Assembly: GCA_019744775.1 (NCBI GenBank)
Contig: JAIETZ010000006.1
Coordinates: 105,092 to 169,091, forward strand
Length of the DNA stretch: 64,000 bases
Source: Candidatus Obscuribacterales bacterium
Lineage (GTDB): Bacteria; Cyanobacteriota; Vampirovibrionia; Obscuribacterales; Obscuribacteraceae
Reading direction: 5' to 3'
Part shown: positions 27,455 to 36,388 of the stretch, one piece after another
Layout of the letters: every line of letters begins with the position of its first letter
Position numbering within the stretch: position 1 is the first letter of the stretch
Program-made: the position numbers and the translations under genes
Notes under the pieces: generated by a model
Told to the model about the DNA's origin: nothing
What the model saw: the letters and a program-made list of their open reading frames with translations, nothing else
Databases searched by the model: none

Positions 27455-28051
27455 TTACGGATTAAAGGAAAGATCTGACGAACGCGTTTCTGATTGAGCA
27501 ATTATTCGTTTGCCCATCACCCGCGCTGGATTGCCTGCCGCAATCATCCATGGTGGCACATCGGCAGACACAACAGCACAAGCGCCAACCACTGCACCAT
27601 CACCGACATTGACACCGGGCAAAACAAAAGCACGAGCTCCCACAAAGGCATCTTCACCTACAACTATCTTAGCTGTCTGCAAGGGAATGTTAATGTCATC
27701 GAACTTATGCGTACCCGTACATAGATAAGCTTCCTGGGCAATTGTGCATCTTGCTTTGAGCTCAATTTCATCGAGCGTATAAGCATTTGCCCTGTCTCCC
27801 AAGGCACTGCGATGATGCATTGTTAAATTCCAGGGCACGAGAATTCTTGCCCGCTGATGCACAAAAGGCGTGCCATAGAGGTGTGCGCCAAATAGCCTCA
27901 ACAAAAATAAGCGCCACGGATTAAACGCCTTGGGAGTCCAACTGCAAAAGAAAAGCCATACGTAGTCCCATATTATCTGCAACAGGCGCCCGCCAAGCGG
28001 TCTACCTGATTCATATGCCGACTTTTGGTCATAAGTACGTTTACTGCGCAT
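27455..28051 (-). CDS. WcaF-like hexapeptide acetyltransferase
   Basis: This 198-residue protein has the N-terminal helical region of WcaF/colanic-acid acetyltransferases (NPWRLFLLRLFGAHLYG) and a left-handed beta-helix of hexapeptide repeats (VVGEDAFVGARAFVLPGVNVGDGAVVGAC region), ending AAGNPARVMGKR. The catalytic His is seen in CTGTHKFDD. It should O-acetylate a sugar of the glycan in the cytoplasm. It lies 9 nt after the GT4 gene and 7 nt before the WaaE-like gene. Confidence 0.88.
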   Translation of the reverse strand: MRSKRTYDQKSAYESGRPLGGRLLQIIWDYVWLFFCSWTPKAFNPWRLFLLRLFGAHLYGTPFVHQRARILVPWNLTMHHRSALGDRANAYTLDEIELKARCTIAQEAYLCTGTHKFDDINIPLQTAKIVVGEDAFVGARAFVLPGVNVGDGAVVGACAVVSADVPPWMIAAGNPARVMGKRIIAQSETRSSDLSFNP

Positions 28052-28060
28052 ATATTGATT

Positions 28061-29218
28061 CTAGCCGACTCCTGTAAGTTCTTGAAACAGAATCATTAAC
28101 CGGCGAAAAGCCATCTCCACATCGAAGTAGTGGTTGAAACATTTTCCGGCGTTCTCCTTCATCTTCAGACGCTCATCTTCATTCAGTTCAAGCCAGGAAT
28201 TGATCAACTCTTCGGCGCCTTCAAGGGTATCGCTGGCCACAAATCCTGCTTTGGCAGCAAGAATTTCTCTCCAGATATTCACCTTGTTGGATATAAGCAC
28301 AGGCACATTGCAACCAAGCGCCTCGGCGACGACGACACCAAAATTTTCTTGATGCGAAGGCAAAATTAACACTTCGGCATTACATATTGCCGACCACTTA
28401 GTTTGACCATTGATCATTCCTGTCCACGTTACTCGCGACTGAATGCCCAACTCTTCTGCCAGGTCTTGCAATCTTGCCAGATAATGCTCCATTGCCGGTC
28501 CGGCAATAATTAGGTGCAGTTTTCTATCGACAGCTACTTTTGCAAAGGCTTTAAGCAGGAGATCACAACCTTTCTTTTCATGCACACGACCGAGAAATAA
28601 GAAAATTCGCTTGTCGGCAAGCTCAGGAAATAATTCCGCAAACTGTTTCTTCAAGATATCCGGAGAATTAGGTGGTGAAGCGGCACCATAACCAACTACC
28701 ACCTGATTGCATTCATAGATAGGAAAAGACTGGAATGACAAAATGCGTTCTTCTTCTGAGGTAAATAAAACTGCCTTGGCATCTTTCAAAACCCAGTATT
28801 CAGCGAATGGCCAATACAGGCTCTTTTTCAGATGTTTTAACGGATAGTGTTGCTTAAACCAGGGATCAAGCATGCCATGAGTAAAGACAACATACGGCGT
28901 ATCGGTATCCTTGAGAGCGAGCCACGTGCCAAACGACGAGTACTGCCAAATTCCATTTACAACGACAATATCGTATTTTTTTCTGTTGGCTCTTAGCCAT
29001 TGAAACCAACGCAGGCTGAAGCCGTAGCTTAGAAAGCCTGGTCCCAGGGCATGAACTGGGCAGGGAAAGTCTTTTACCCAGGGGTCATTGGGACTATCCA
29101 GGCAAATGATTTCAATCTCCGTGCCGCGTCGCAAGTGCAGTTGGACCACCTGCCGAATGAACTCAATTGGTCCGCCACCGGCTGGATTTACGGAATGTAT
29201 ACAGTGGAGAACCTTCAT
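28061..29218 (-). CDS. Glycosyltransferase family 4
   Basis: This 385-residue GT-B enzyme starts MKVLHCIHSVNPAGGGPIEF and has RIFLFLGRVHEKKGCDLLLKAF in the donor half. SHQENFGVVVAEALGCNVPVLIS holds an intact E-x7-E. ATG 29218 is preferred to the in-frame start at 29233, since the conserved first strand begins there. It is the first gene of the GT4, WcaF-like, WaaE-like operon. Confidence 0.9.
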   Translation of the reverse strand: MKVLHCIHSVNPAGGGPIEFIRQVVQLHLRRGTEIEIICLDSPNDPWVKDFPCPVHALGPGFLSYGFSLRWFQWLRANRKKYDIVVVNGIWQYSSFGTWLALKDTDTPYVVFTHGMLDPWFKQHYPLKHLKKSLYWPFAEYWVLKDAKAVLFTSEEERILSFQSFPIYECNQVVVGYGAASPPNSPDILKKQFAELFPELADKRIFLFLGRVHEKKGCDLLLKAFAKVAVDRKLHLIIAGPAMEHYLARLQDLAEELGIQSRVTWTGMINGQTKWSAICNAEVLILPSHQENFGVVVAEALGCNVPVLISNKVNIWREILAAKAGFVASDTLEGAEELINSWLELNEDERLKMKENAGKCFNHYFDVEMAFRRLMILFQELTGVG

Positions 29219-29309
29219 GGCAAACCAATTCACAAGGAAATTTTCGGCGTTACACTAGAATAATACCCGTGATGAGCCGCCAAGAGACTAGCGAAAGGAT
29301 ATCTCAGCA

Positions 29310-29972
29310 ATGAAGAGGCTAATAATGCTTATAAGCCTGCTTCTGCCCTGGTGCATAAGACGTCCAATTCTCTGCGCCCTTGGTTATCAGCTTCATCCAA
29401 CTTGCCGGATTGGACTGTCCTTGATTATGGCGGACCATTTAATCATGGAAGCCAATTCTAGAATTGGCAATTTGACCGTCTGTAAAAACATCCACAAATT
29501 ACACCTTGCGGAAAATGCCACCATCGGCAACTTAAATTGGATAACCGGATATCCGGCAAATGGCGTCAAGCACTTCAGACATCAAACCGATAGAAAACCT
29601 GAGCTTGTACTTCATGCTCACGCTGCAATTACCAACAGACATTTAATTGACTGCACAAATTCCATAACAGTCGGTAGTTTTACGATTGTTGCCGGATTTC
29701 AATCACAACTAATTACGCATAGCATTGATCTCAAGGAAAACAGGCAGTCATCCAATCCAATTTCCATCGGCAAATACTGTTTTGTCGGTAGCAATTCTGT
29801 TTTGTTGGGCGGCAGCGTCTTACCTGATTACTCAGTATTAGGAGCCAATTCCTTTTTGAGCAAAGCCTTTTCTGAAAGTTACTTTCTATATGCCGGCGTG
29901 CCGGCGCGCCCTGTAAAGCAACTGCCTTCAGGCTACAAATATTTCCAACGACAGATTGGTTTTGTTGACTGA
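29310..29972 (+). CDS. Hexapeptide-repeat acyltransferase
   Basis: This 220-residue protein has an N-terminal hydrophobic stretch (MLISLLLPWCI) and then irregular hexapeptide turns of a left-handed beta-helix: LIMEANSRIGNL, LAENATIGNLN, ITVGSFTIVAG, ISIGKYCFVGSNSVLLGGSVLPDYSVLG region, ending YAGVPARPVKQL. The His residues near QLITHSID are candidates for catalysis. It likely O-acetylates a glycan sugar. AAAGGA precedes the ATG by about 10 nt. The stop codon overlaps the promoter of the next FkbM gene. Confidence 0.82.
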   Translation: MKRLIMLISLLLPWCIRRPILCALGYQLHPTCRIGLSLIMADHLIMEANSRIGNLTVCKNIHKLHLAENATIGNLNWITGYPANGVKHFRHQTDRKPELVLHAHAAITNRHLIDCTNSITVGSFTIVAGFQSQLITHSIDLKENRQSSNPISIGKYCFVGSNSVLLGGSVLPDYSVLGANSFLSKAFSESYFLYAGVPARPVKQLPSGYKYFQRQIGFVD

Positions 29973-29993
29973 CTTAGTACCGAACAGGATAAA
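29965..29993 (+). promoter_or_regulatory. Sigma-70-type promoter inside the end of the acyltransferase gene
   Basis: TTGACT (29965-29970), a 17-nt spacer and GATAAA (29988-29993) predict transcription start near 30000, about 4 nt before the FkbM ATG at 30004. The -35 box lies in the last codons of the upstream gene. No ribosome-binding site fits, so this is a probable leaderless start. Confidence 0.55.
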
Positions 29994-30003
29994 TTTGGCC
30001 TAA

Positions 30004-30885
30004 ATGCGACAAATGATTCACTACATTCGTGAAAAGTTTCATCCACTTCACACGCTTAGACGCAATCCAACAATCTACAATCTTCTGCTGGCTACTTGCA
30101 ATTGGCAAGTTGCCTGTCCTTTGCGCGGTGTTCTTTGGCCTGTGTATCTGTATTCTTTAAGAGACCTCAGTTGGATAATCGGAAGTGATCTTTTCGAACC
30201 ATCAATAGTGGCACTGTGTCACGCGGTTTTCAAAGTAGCCCGACCAAAAGTTTTCTGGGATATTGGCGCCAATATTGGTTATTATTCCTGGCTTCTGCTA
30301 AGCAAAGATGAGACTATAAAGAGTTATCTATTTGAGCCGGACCCCTCAAACGCAGACTGCATAAGAAAAACAATTAAAAGAGCAAAACTGTCAAACGCAA
30401 CTTTATTTCAAGTCGCAGCATCGGACATCAATAGCATCACCGATTTTGCTGTCGATACCTTATCTGGTGCGACCGGCACCCTGGAAATCGACAGTGGTGA
30501 ATTTAATAAAACGCAGTATGGAAGCCGGTCTCCAATAATTCAGGTACAGCAGGTTGCTCTAGATGACTTGTTCACACAAGGACTATTGCCGGCTCCGGAC
30601 TTGATCAAGATTGATGTCGAGGGAGCCGAGCATCGAGTGTTGCGAGGAGCGCAAAGAGTAATACAAGAGAATCAGCCTATTCTAATTATTGAGTGCCTAA
30701 ATGAAAAGACAAAAGATTTACTATCGTGGCTTCAAAAGCTTGGTTATACGCTCATGGATGCAGGAAGCGCAACCGAATACAAAACAAATACGCAAATGGT
30801 TCTGGCTATTCCACAAAAACACGACGCGAAACTATCTCTCATATTGAATGAGTGGCAGCTACTGCTTTCGAATCTCGACAAATAG
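30004..30885 (+). CDS. FkbM-family SAM methyltransferase
   Basis: This 293-residue protein has the SAM motif VFWDIGANIGYYSWLL, the acidic loop LFEPDPSN and the FkbM signature KIDVEGAEHRVLRGAQ. It is a probable O-methyltransferase of a glycan sugar and the fourth FkbM member in the window. The N-terminal 80 residues share no clear similarity with the other three, so acceptor specificity may differ. Its 3' end overlaps the convergent methyltransferase gene by 27 nt. Confidence 0.88.
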   Translation: MRQMIHYIREKFHPLHTLRRNPTIYNLLLATCNWQVACPLRGVLWPVYLYSLRDLSWIIGSDLFEPSIVALCHAVFKVARPKVFWDIGANIGYYSWLLLSKDETIKSYLFEPDPSNADCIRKTIKRAKLSNATLFQVAASDINSITDFAVDTLSGATGTLEIDSGEFNKTQYGSRSPIIQVQQVALDDLFTQGLLPAPDLIKIDVEGAEHRVLRGAQRVIQENQPILIIECLNEKTKDLLSWLQKLGYTLMDAGSATEYKTNTQMVLAIPQKHDAKLSLILNEWQLLLSNLDK

Positions 30886-31671
30886 TAGACAAAGGGTTTC
30901 CCAAATCTGTCCATAGTAACCTTGAAGAGATAAAGGAATTTGCCTCAAGTTGTACTTACCACGAAGATAAAGTCTTAGATCCCAGAAAGACACCCAGTGA
31001 ACGGCATCAGCATCACAAAACCATGGCATGTGCAAAATGGCAGGCTCTAGATGTATCAGGAATTGAGGAGACCAAGTTATCATTGTAACCAGGCGTTTCC
31101 ACGCAATCCAACAACCAATTGCTATCTGTTCCCATTTAGCTAAGTGCCTTGAAGATGGACTTATGTAAAATGGAAAATCATAACGCGGAGAAGCAAGAAT
31201 CAGACTACCGCCTGCACTAGTTAACGAGAGCAAATGATCCAGACATGCTCGTGGATTGGTTATATGCTCCCAAACAAATGTAGCAAAGATAATATCGAAA
31301 GAACCACTAAGAGAAGTAATCGGCATTATATGAACGTGATCAGCCTGTGAATTTAAATACTCAACATTGCGGTCGGTTATGTCTTGAACATGAAATTCAA
31401 CTTCTTGTCGTAATTCACCTAGGAAGTTTGCAAAGTTAGTACAGCCGGCACCGATCTCTAAGATCCGCAACTTGTCGTTGCTGCCATTTCGCTTTGCTAG
31501 ACGCTGCGCGACAATTGCTTTGATTGGCTGCCAGAACGGACCTTGATCATTAGCACCGTGAAAGGCCGGATAATTTTCCCTCGCATAAAAGTCATCAAGC
31601 CTTGTTCTAAGTAGCGACACGCGCGTGTCGCCTTCTTTGGCAAACAACTGTGGAATCGACAAGACATTCAT
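30859..31671 (-). CDS. Class I SAM-dependent methyltransferase
   Basis: This 270-residue protein has the SAM-binding LEIGAGCTNF at 71-80, then VQDITDRNVEYL and FDIIFATFVWEHITNPRACL with SAGGSLILASPR, a Methyltransf_11-type core. The C-terminal 100 residues are rich in aromatic residues, perhaps a membrane-associated or acceptor-binding part. It overlaps the GT4 gene by 4 nt and is the last gene of the wza-wzc-wzy operon. Confidence 0.85.
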   Translation of the reverse strand: MNVLSIPQLFAKEGDTRVSLLRTRLDDFYARENYPAFHGANDQGPFWQPIKAIVAQRLAKRNGSNDKLRILEIGAGCTNFANFLGELRQEVEFHVQDITDRNVEYLNSQADHVHIMPITSLSGSFDIIFATFVWEHITNPRACLDHLLSLTSAGGSLILASPRYDFPFYISPSSRHLAKWEQIAIGCWIAWKRLVTMITWSPQFLIHLEPAILHMPWFCDADAVHWVSFWDLRLYLRGKYNLRQIPLSLQGYYGQIWETLCLLFVEIRKQ

Positions 31672-32828
31672 AGGCCGAGTCCCTTCTGTTTCATTAACCT
31701 TTCATAGAGTTCAAGATACCGCTCAGTCATTTGCTTAGGGACAAATCTTTCAATATTTCGATAACCCAGTTGCTGGAGTTCATTTCTTCTGTTTTGATCT
31801 TGTAACTCACAGATTGCTAAGGCAAGTGACTTGATATCGCCAGGCTCGCAAAAAATAGCCCCATCGCCGGCAGTCTCCGGGCAAGGTTCGATATTGCTGC
31901 TCACAACAGGACAGCCGGCAGCTTGTGCCTCAATAATTGGCCAACCAAAACCTTCACTGTACGAGGGAAAGATAAAAGCATGCGCCTGACTGTAAAGCGC
32001 CTCGAGAGTATCAGCATCACAACTTGTAACTTGAACAACACGGTCAAAAATTCCTAGCTCTTTGGCTAAGGAGTTTTGGTCATTGGTAAGCGATGAACCG
32101 GCAAAGACACACTGTCCTTTAAACTTATCTTTTATAGAGGCAAATACTTTCATGACTGACTCTCGATTTTTACGAGGTTGGCTGGAGCCGACATGCAATA
32201 GATAAGGAATTTCCGACAGCAATCCCGCAACCTTACTCAATCGTATATTTGCCTCATCAGACGGCAATTTTTTGAAACTGACGTGCATCGCTAAGGGCAC
32301 CAGATAGATTTGCCTACCGCCGACATACCCAAGTAATCTTTCTGCATCAATTTTGGTCGCCGTCGAATCGCAAGCAATCATTGATGCTCTTCGTAATCCA
32401 TGCAAGATCCAGAGTTGCAGAAGTCGACCCAAAGGTGTTAGCGGGCAACACGTATCTTCACCAAGTCCCGCCCTGACTGCCAACAGATCGTGGCAAGTCA
32501 CAATGTGTGGAATGTCATTAACAAAGGGAACATAAACAGCATTTGAATGATCACAAATGTGGACAATATCCGCCCACTGCTTTTCCTTCAACAGATGCGG
32601 CAAAAACAATAAATACTTATCGACATAGGCCAGCCATTTGGCAAGAGACTTTCCCAATAGCCGAAACTTGCCAAGAGTTGCTGCAGGACGAATTGTTCTT
32701 ACTTCAAAGCTACGCGCTTCTAGTTCAGTCGCCATCAGTTTACTGAAAGCCAGCATGGATGCTTGACCATCAGGCTCATAATTTGCCAGCAAAAGGATCT
32801 TGGTTTTAGCTCTATCGGCTAACTCCAC
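31668..32828 (-). CDS. Glycosyltransferase family 4
   Basis: This 386-residue GT-B enzyme begins KILLLANYEPDGQASMLAF after a short leader. It contains YLLHVGSSQPRKNRESVMKVF in the donor half and FPSYSEGFGWPIIEAQAAGCPVVSS, the E-x7-E block of WbaZ-like GT4 enzymes. I choose a GTG start at 32828, preceded by AGAGGATGGGG; it overlaps the upstream polymerase stop by 10 nt. An in-frame ATG at 32900 would overlap that gene by 82 nt. Confidence 0.86.
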   Translation of the reverse strand: MELADRAKTKILLLANYEPDGQASMLAFSKLMATELEARSFEVRTIRPAATLGKFRLLGKSLAKWLAYVDKYLLFLPHLLKEKQWADIVHICDHSNAVYVPFVNDIPHIVTCHDLLAVRAGLGEDTCCPLTPLGRLLQLWILHGLRRASMIACDSTATKIDAERLLGYVGGRQIYLVPLAMHVSFKKLPSDEANIRLSKVAGLLSEIPYLLHVGSSQPRKNRESVMKVFASIKDKFKGQCVFAGSSLTNDQNSLAKELGIFDRVVQVTSCDADTLEALYSQAHAFIFPSYSEGFGWPIIEAQAAGCPVVSSNIEPCPETAGDGAIFCEPGDIKSLALAICELQDQNRRNELQQLGYRNIERFVPKQMTERYLELYERLMKQKGLGL

Positions 32829-34246
32829 ACCCCATCCTCTTGATTCTTGCCGTAAACGCCCAAACGATTTGCGGCAATGCAGAAACCAACAAAGAGCCAA
32901 CCGTATCCATTAATTGTCCCCTGCAAGGAAATTTGTCCTTGAAAAATAGTAATACCGATAAAAGCAACAAGAATTAGTGGCAATGGATTGAGCGTTCGTT
33001 TCACCGCTGTTATGGCATTCCTAATAAGCCAGCCTAACAGCCAAAATCGATACAAGATATAAGCGACTCCAAATAGACCGCATTCGAGGATGACCCGCGA
33101 CCACTCGTCTTCAGCAAGAGAAAAGATAGGCGATCCAGTCGCCAGCCTAGCACCACCCATGGTGCCTGCGCCCATACCCAATCCCAACACGCTCGCCGAG
33201 GGCAAGACTTTGGCAAAGCCGGTCATCATATTAAAGAGTCGATTGGTAATCATACCTTCGGCTCCTTCGGCAGCAATTTGTCGTTCCTTCATTACCTCAA
33301 ATGCGCTGCTGAAGACGGTGACATATAGCAAACCCCCTGCTAGAACAAGCGCCGGCAAGATCAAAAGCACCTTAACCCGAGGTTTTCGTTGAAAGATGAT
33401 AATCGCACTTCCTAGCGAACCCAACATAACAAGCGCTCCCTGGAAGAACACCGAACGGCTACCACTTACGGCAAATGTGGCTAAAACAGCGGCTGAGGCT
33501 ATAAGCAGAATTATGTTGTTAAATGGTCTCTGCTTGCGCGGTAAAAGCCATGCGGTTAAAAGAAAGGCAATGACGCTGCCAACGAACAGCGTTTGAGCTG
33601 CTGCCACTGTGAAAGTACCGGATGTTCTAACTACGCCATGAGAGACGAGCATCGCCTGGCTGCCACCAAGCGAGGAGTTAATGAAAGAATCTGCTGACGA
33701 TCTGAATTGCGCCAATACCAAAAGCGCAATTGGTACACAGACTATCAAACTATGTTTAACCAGCGTCTTCAGATCCTTACCGCGAAATTGCTCGCCAATA
33801 ATGAAGGCTAAGGGCAAGTACCAGAAATACATTCGCCAGCCATATATGGCAGTAAATGGGTGCAAGTGGCTGGCTACCATTTGCACAGCCATCAACGGAA
33901 AAGAGATAACAGTCAGCGCCATACCAACCTTGAAAATGGGCGTCCATTTGGGCCACATATCATTTTTAATAGCCAGAAAATAAATGCCCAAAGCAAAAGG
34001 ATCGCGCACAAAGAAGAGCCATTCTTGTGCGTTAGGCAAAACCCATTTACGTAAGGCCCCCTCAAAAATTAGGAGCCAATAGATAATAAAAGTGAAAATG
34101 ACAATGATGCGACGGACCTTTTCCCTGTCCGTAAGCTTTACCTTCTTCTTAGCCGGCTTTTTGCCGGACGGAGGCTTTGTAGAGCCTTTGCCGAGCTGCC
34201 CGCGTCCAAAGTTCTGTCGAGAATAAGATGCAAGCGACTTTGCCAT
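32819..34246 (-). CDS. O-antigen ligase/polymerase-like membrane protein
   Basis: This 475-residue protein has about ten or more membrane segments and a larger periplasmic loop region around residues 320-370 (MKERQIAAEGAEGMITNRLF). That pattern is typical of Wzy polymerases and WaaL/O-antigen ligases, which are too diverged to tell apart by sequence. The Lys-rich N-terminus is cytoplasmic. AAGGTGG lies 6 nt before ATG 34246, which is preferred to a GTG at 34255. Placement next to the Wzc-like and Wza-like genes favours polymerase (Wzy). Confidence 0.82.
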   Translation of the reverse strand: MAKSLASYSRQNFGRGQLGKGSTKPPSGKKPAKKKVKLTDREKVRRIIVIFTFIIYWLLIFEGALRKWVLPNAQEWLFFVRDPFALGIYFLAIKNDMWPKWTPIFKVGMALTVISFPLMAVQMVASHLHPFTAIYGWRMYFWYLPLAFIIGEQFRGKDLKTLVKHSLIVCVPIALLVLAQFRSSADSFINSSLGGSQAMLVSHGVVRTSGTFTVAAAQTLFVGSVIAFLLTAWLLPRKQRPFNNIILLIASAAVLATFAVSGSRSVFFQGALVMLGSLGSAIIIFQRKPRVKVLLILPALVLAGGLLYVTVFSSAFEVMKERQIAAEGAEGMITNRLFNMMTGFAKVLPSASVLGLGMGAGTMGGARLATGSPIFSLAEDEWSRVILECGLFGVAYILYRFWLLGWLIRNAITAVKRTLNPLPLILVAFIGITIFQGQISLQGTINGYGWLFVGFCIAANRLGVYGKNQEDGVWS

Positions 34247-34292
34247 AACATCCACCTTAGCAACATGCTATCACGCCGCTACATTGAGCTGG

Positions 34293-36386
34293 TTACTCTT
34301 CCAGTTCGAGAGCTTCGCGACGGCCGGCTTTAGCTAAAGCAGAAGCCAGAGCAAACTCATCAACATCGGCTATGACCATTGAACCTGAGGCGAACTCATG
34401 ATGTCTCAATTGGCTGGCCAAAATCAACAAGGACTGCTTGAGCGTATGATTCATGCGCACTACAGACAATAAATGAGTCTTCGGTGAGATTAAGGCCAAT
34501 GCTGCCGGCGAATCGGTAATTGCCGGCGTGTCAAAGATAACTACGTCTGCTTCAGATTTAGCAATAGTCATCATCTCGCGAATAGCGTCTGTTGCTAATA
34601 GTCCAACTCCGGCAGGTCCTGCGCCGGCAGTAATTACTTTCAAATTCTTGCCTACAGGTCGCATTAGCTTATGCCAGAGATCCGGCACCGGATTGACCAA
34701 GTAATCAGCCAGACCAGGAGAAGGTGGCAAATTAAAGACGTAATGCTGTGTTGGCTCCAGCAAGTTCGCATCTATTAATAAGACTTTCATGCCGCTTTCA
34801 GCAAAACTCATTGCCAAACCGGCAGCAATGGCGCTCTTACCGTCACCTCTATCAGCAGATGCAATGACAATTTCATTACTTTCGCCAGTGAGCAGTCCTT
34901 TAATGGATAGTCGCAACCGGTGCATGGATTCACGTAATTCAGGCACTCTATCGGCTGGTACCAATTCGCTAACCCAGCCGATGACCGGCAATGGCAAGGT
35001 GTCAAGCACAGGCGTAATTCGGCGCATACGGGGATCGAGTAGATCCAAACCAAAAAATACAGCAATCGCAAAGACCAGTCCTATGACTATTGCTGATGCA
35101 AATTTCGGCAACTTCGAGGCAATGGTCACGCCGGACACTTGCGGCCTATCAATAACTTGATAGGAAGATGTTTTGGATGAAACTGCTTCAACCAAGCGTG
35201 CTTGATTAAGCGACTTCTCCGTTTCGGAAACAGTCTCAATGGCAATTTGCTCAGCTCGCATTAACTCAGCCAATTGAACTTGTTCAGCCGGCATATTTGT
35301 TAATTGCTTGCGAGCCTGCACCAAAGATCCCTGCAATAAACCGATGCGTGTTTCCAGGACAATTCTTTCGGGCAAAGCAGCGATCAACTGCTCAAGCATT
35401 CTTGCCTTAACACCTTCAACACTGGAATCGGCTTCCGACTCTAGGGCAACTTCGTTAGCACCCAAAAGTTTGCGATACCGATTGGTCAATCTTCGTTTAT
35501 CTTGCTCAATCATTCGGCGCAACTGTCGCATCTGTGGATGCTCCGGACGCAGTCGCATAGCCAATTCATTGTACCGTCCCTCACCATCGGCAATGCTCTG
35601 CTTCAGCTGAAAAACCATTGCGTCTTGAGACAATCCTTCTACCTTTAAGGCCTCACTTGGATGCACTCCTGACTTCGATGATAGGTACTCAATGCGGCTA
35701 TTGAGCTCAGCCAGCGCAATCTTGGTATTTTCGATACCCTCCTCGAGTGCAGAAATTTGCTCGAGTGCCTGTTCGGTTTCTCCTTCGAGATCCAGTATGC
35801 CGTGTGATGTCTTAAATACTTGCACCTTTTCGCTCAATTCTTTCATCTGGGTTTTGTATTCGAGCAACTGACTTTCCAAAAAGATGCGAGATTGCTTGGC
35901 GCTAACTGCTGCTTGAGCACTATTTACTCTAAGAAAAGCATCAAGTACAGCTTGCACAACTTCCACACCGACATAAGCATAATTGTTGCGGTAATAAATA
36001 ATAAGGATGTCCGCGTCCCGAACAGGATCTACACGAAGTCCACCACGCAGATCACCAAGCCCCGGCAGACGTTCAGCCGGCAATTTTTTCTTGAGTTCTT
36101 TAATTGCCTCTTCTAATACGAGAGTAGACTTCATTACTTCGCCGGCAGTATTAATTGGACTATTAAAGTAACTCAAAATAGGAGATAACCCGGCCCCTCC
36201 GCCTGAACCACCGCCTTCCGTCGGCAACTTCGACTGCACCCAAATACGAGCGGCCACCTCAAACACGGGCGGTGGTGTCACCGGTACAAAAAACGCCGCC
36301 GTCGCTACAACAGCAAAGGCCAAAGCCCCAGCTATAAATTTAGCGACAAACGATCGGAAGATACTTAACTCAATTGGTACTTGCAT
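34293..36386 (-). CDS. wzc: Wzc-like polysaccharide co-polymerase with P-loop ATPase domain
   Basis: This 697-residue protein has TM1 at about 16-34, a Wzz/GNVR periplasmic region with coiled coil (about 155-390), TM2 at about 430-448, and a BY-kinase-type domain: Walker A ASADRGDGKS (509-518), Walker A' VLLIDAN (535-541) and Walker B VVIFDTP (615-621). Family members set polymer length and act with Wza. The last tyrosine is Y562; the C-terminal tail (AKAGRREALELEE) has none, so the usual Tyr-rich autophosphorylation cluster is absent. It begins 2 nt after the wza stop in the same operon. Confidence 0.9.
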   Translation of the reverse strand: MQVPIELSIFRSFVAKFIAGALAFAVVATAAFFVPVTPPPVFEVAARIWVQSKLPTEGGGSGGGAGLSPILSYFNSPINTAGEVMKSTLVLEEAIKELKKKLPAERLPGLGDLRGGLRVDPVRDADILIIYYRNNYAYVGVEVVQAVLDAFLRVNSAQAAVSAKQSRIFLESQLLEYKTQMKELSEKVQVFKTSHGILDLEGETEQALEQISALEEGIENTKIALAELNSRIEYLSSKSGVHPSEALKVEGLSQDAMVFQLKQSIADGEGRYNELAMRLRPEHPQMRQLRRMIEQDKRRLTNRYRKLLGANEVALESEADSSVEGVKARMLEQLIAALPERIVLETRIGLLQGSLVQARKQLTNMPAEQVQLAELMRAEQIAIETVSETEKSLNQARLVEAVSSKTSSYQVIDRPQVSGVTIASKLPKFASAIVIGLVFAIAVFFGLDLLDPRMRRITPVLDTLPLPVIGWVSELVPADRVPELRESMHRLRLSIKGLLTGESNEIVIASADRGDGKSAIAAGLAMSFAESGMKVLLIDANLLEPTQHYVFNLPPSPGLADYLVNPVPDLWHKLMRPVGKNLKVITAGAGPAGVGLLATDAIREMMTIAKSEADVVIFDTPAITDSPAALALISPKTHLLSVVRMNHTLKQSLLILASQLRHHEFASGSMVIADVDEFALASALAKAGRREALELEE

Positions 36387-36388
36387 AA

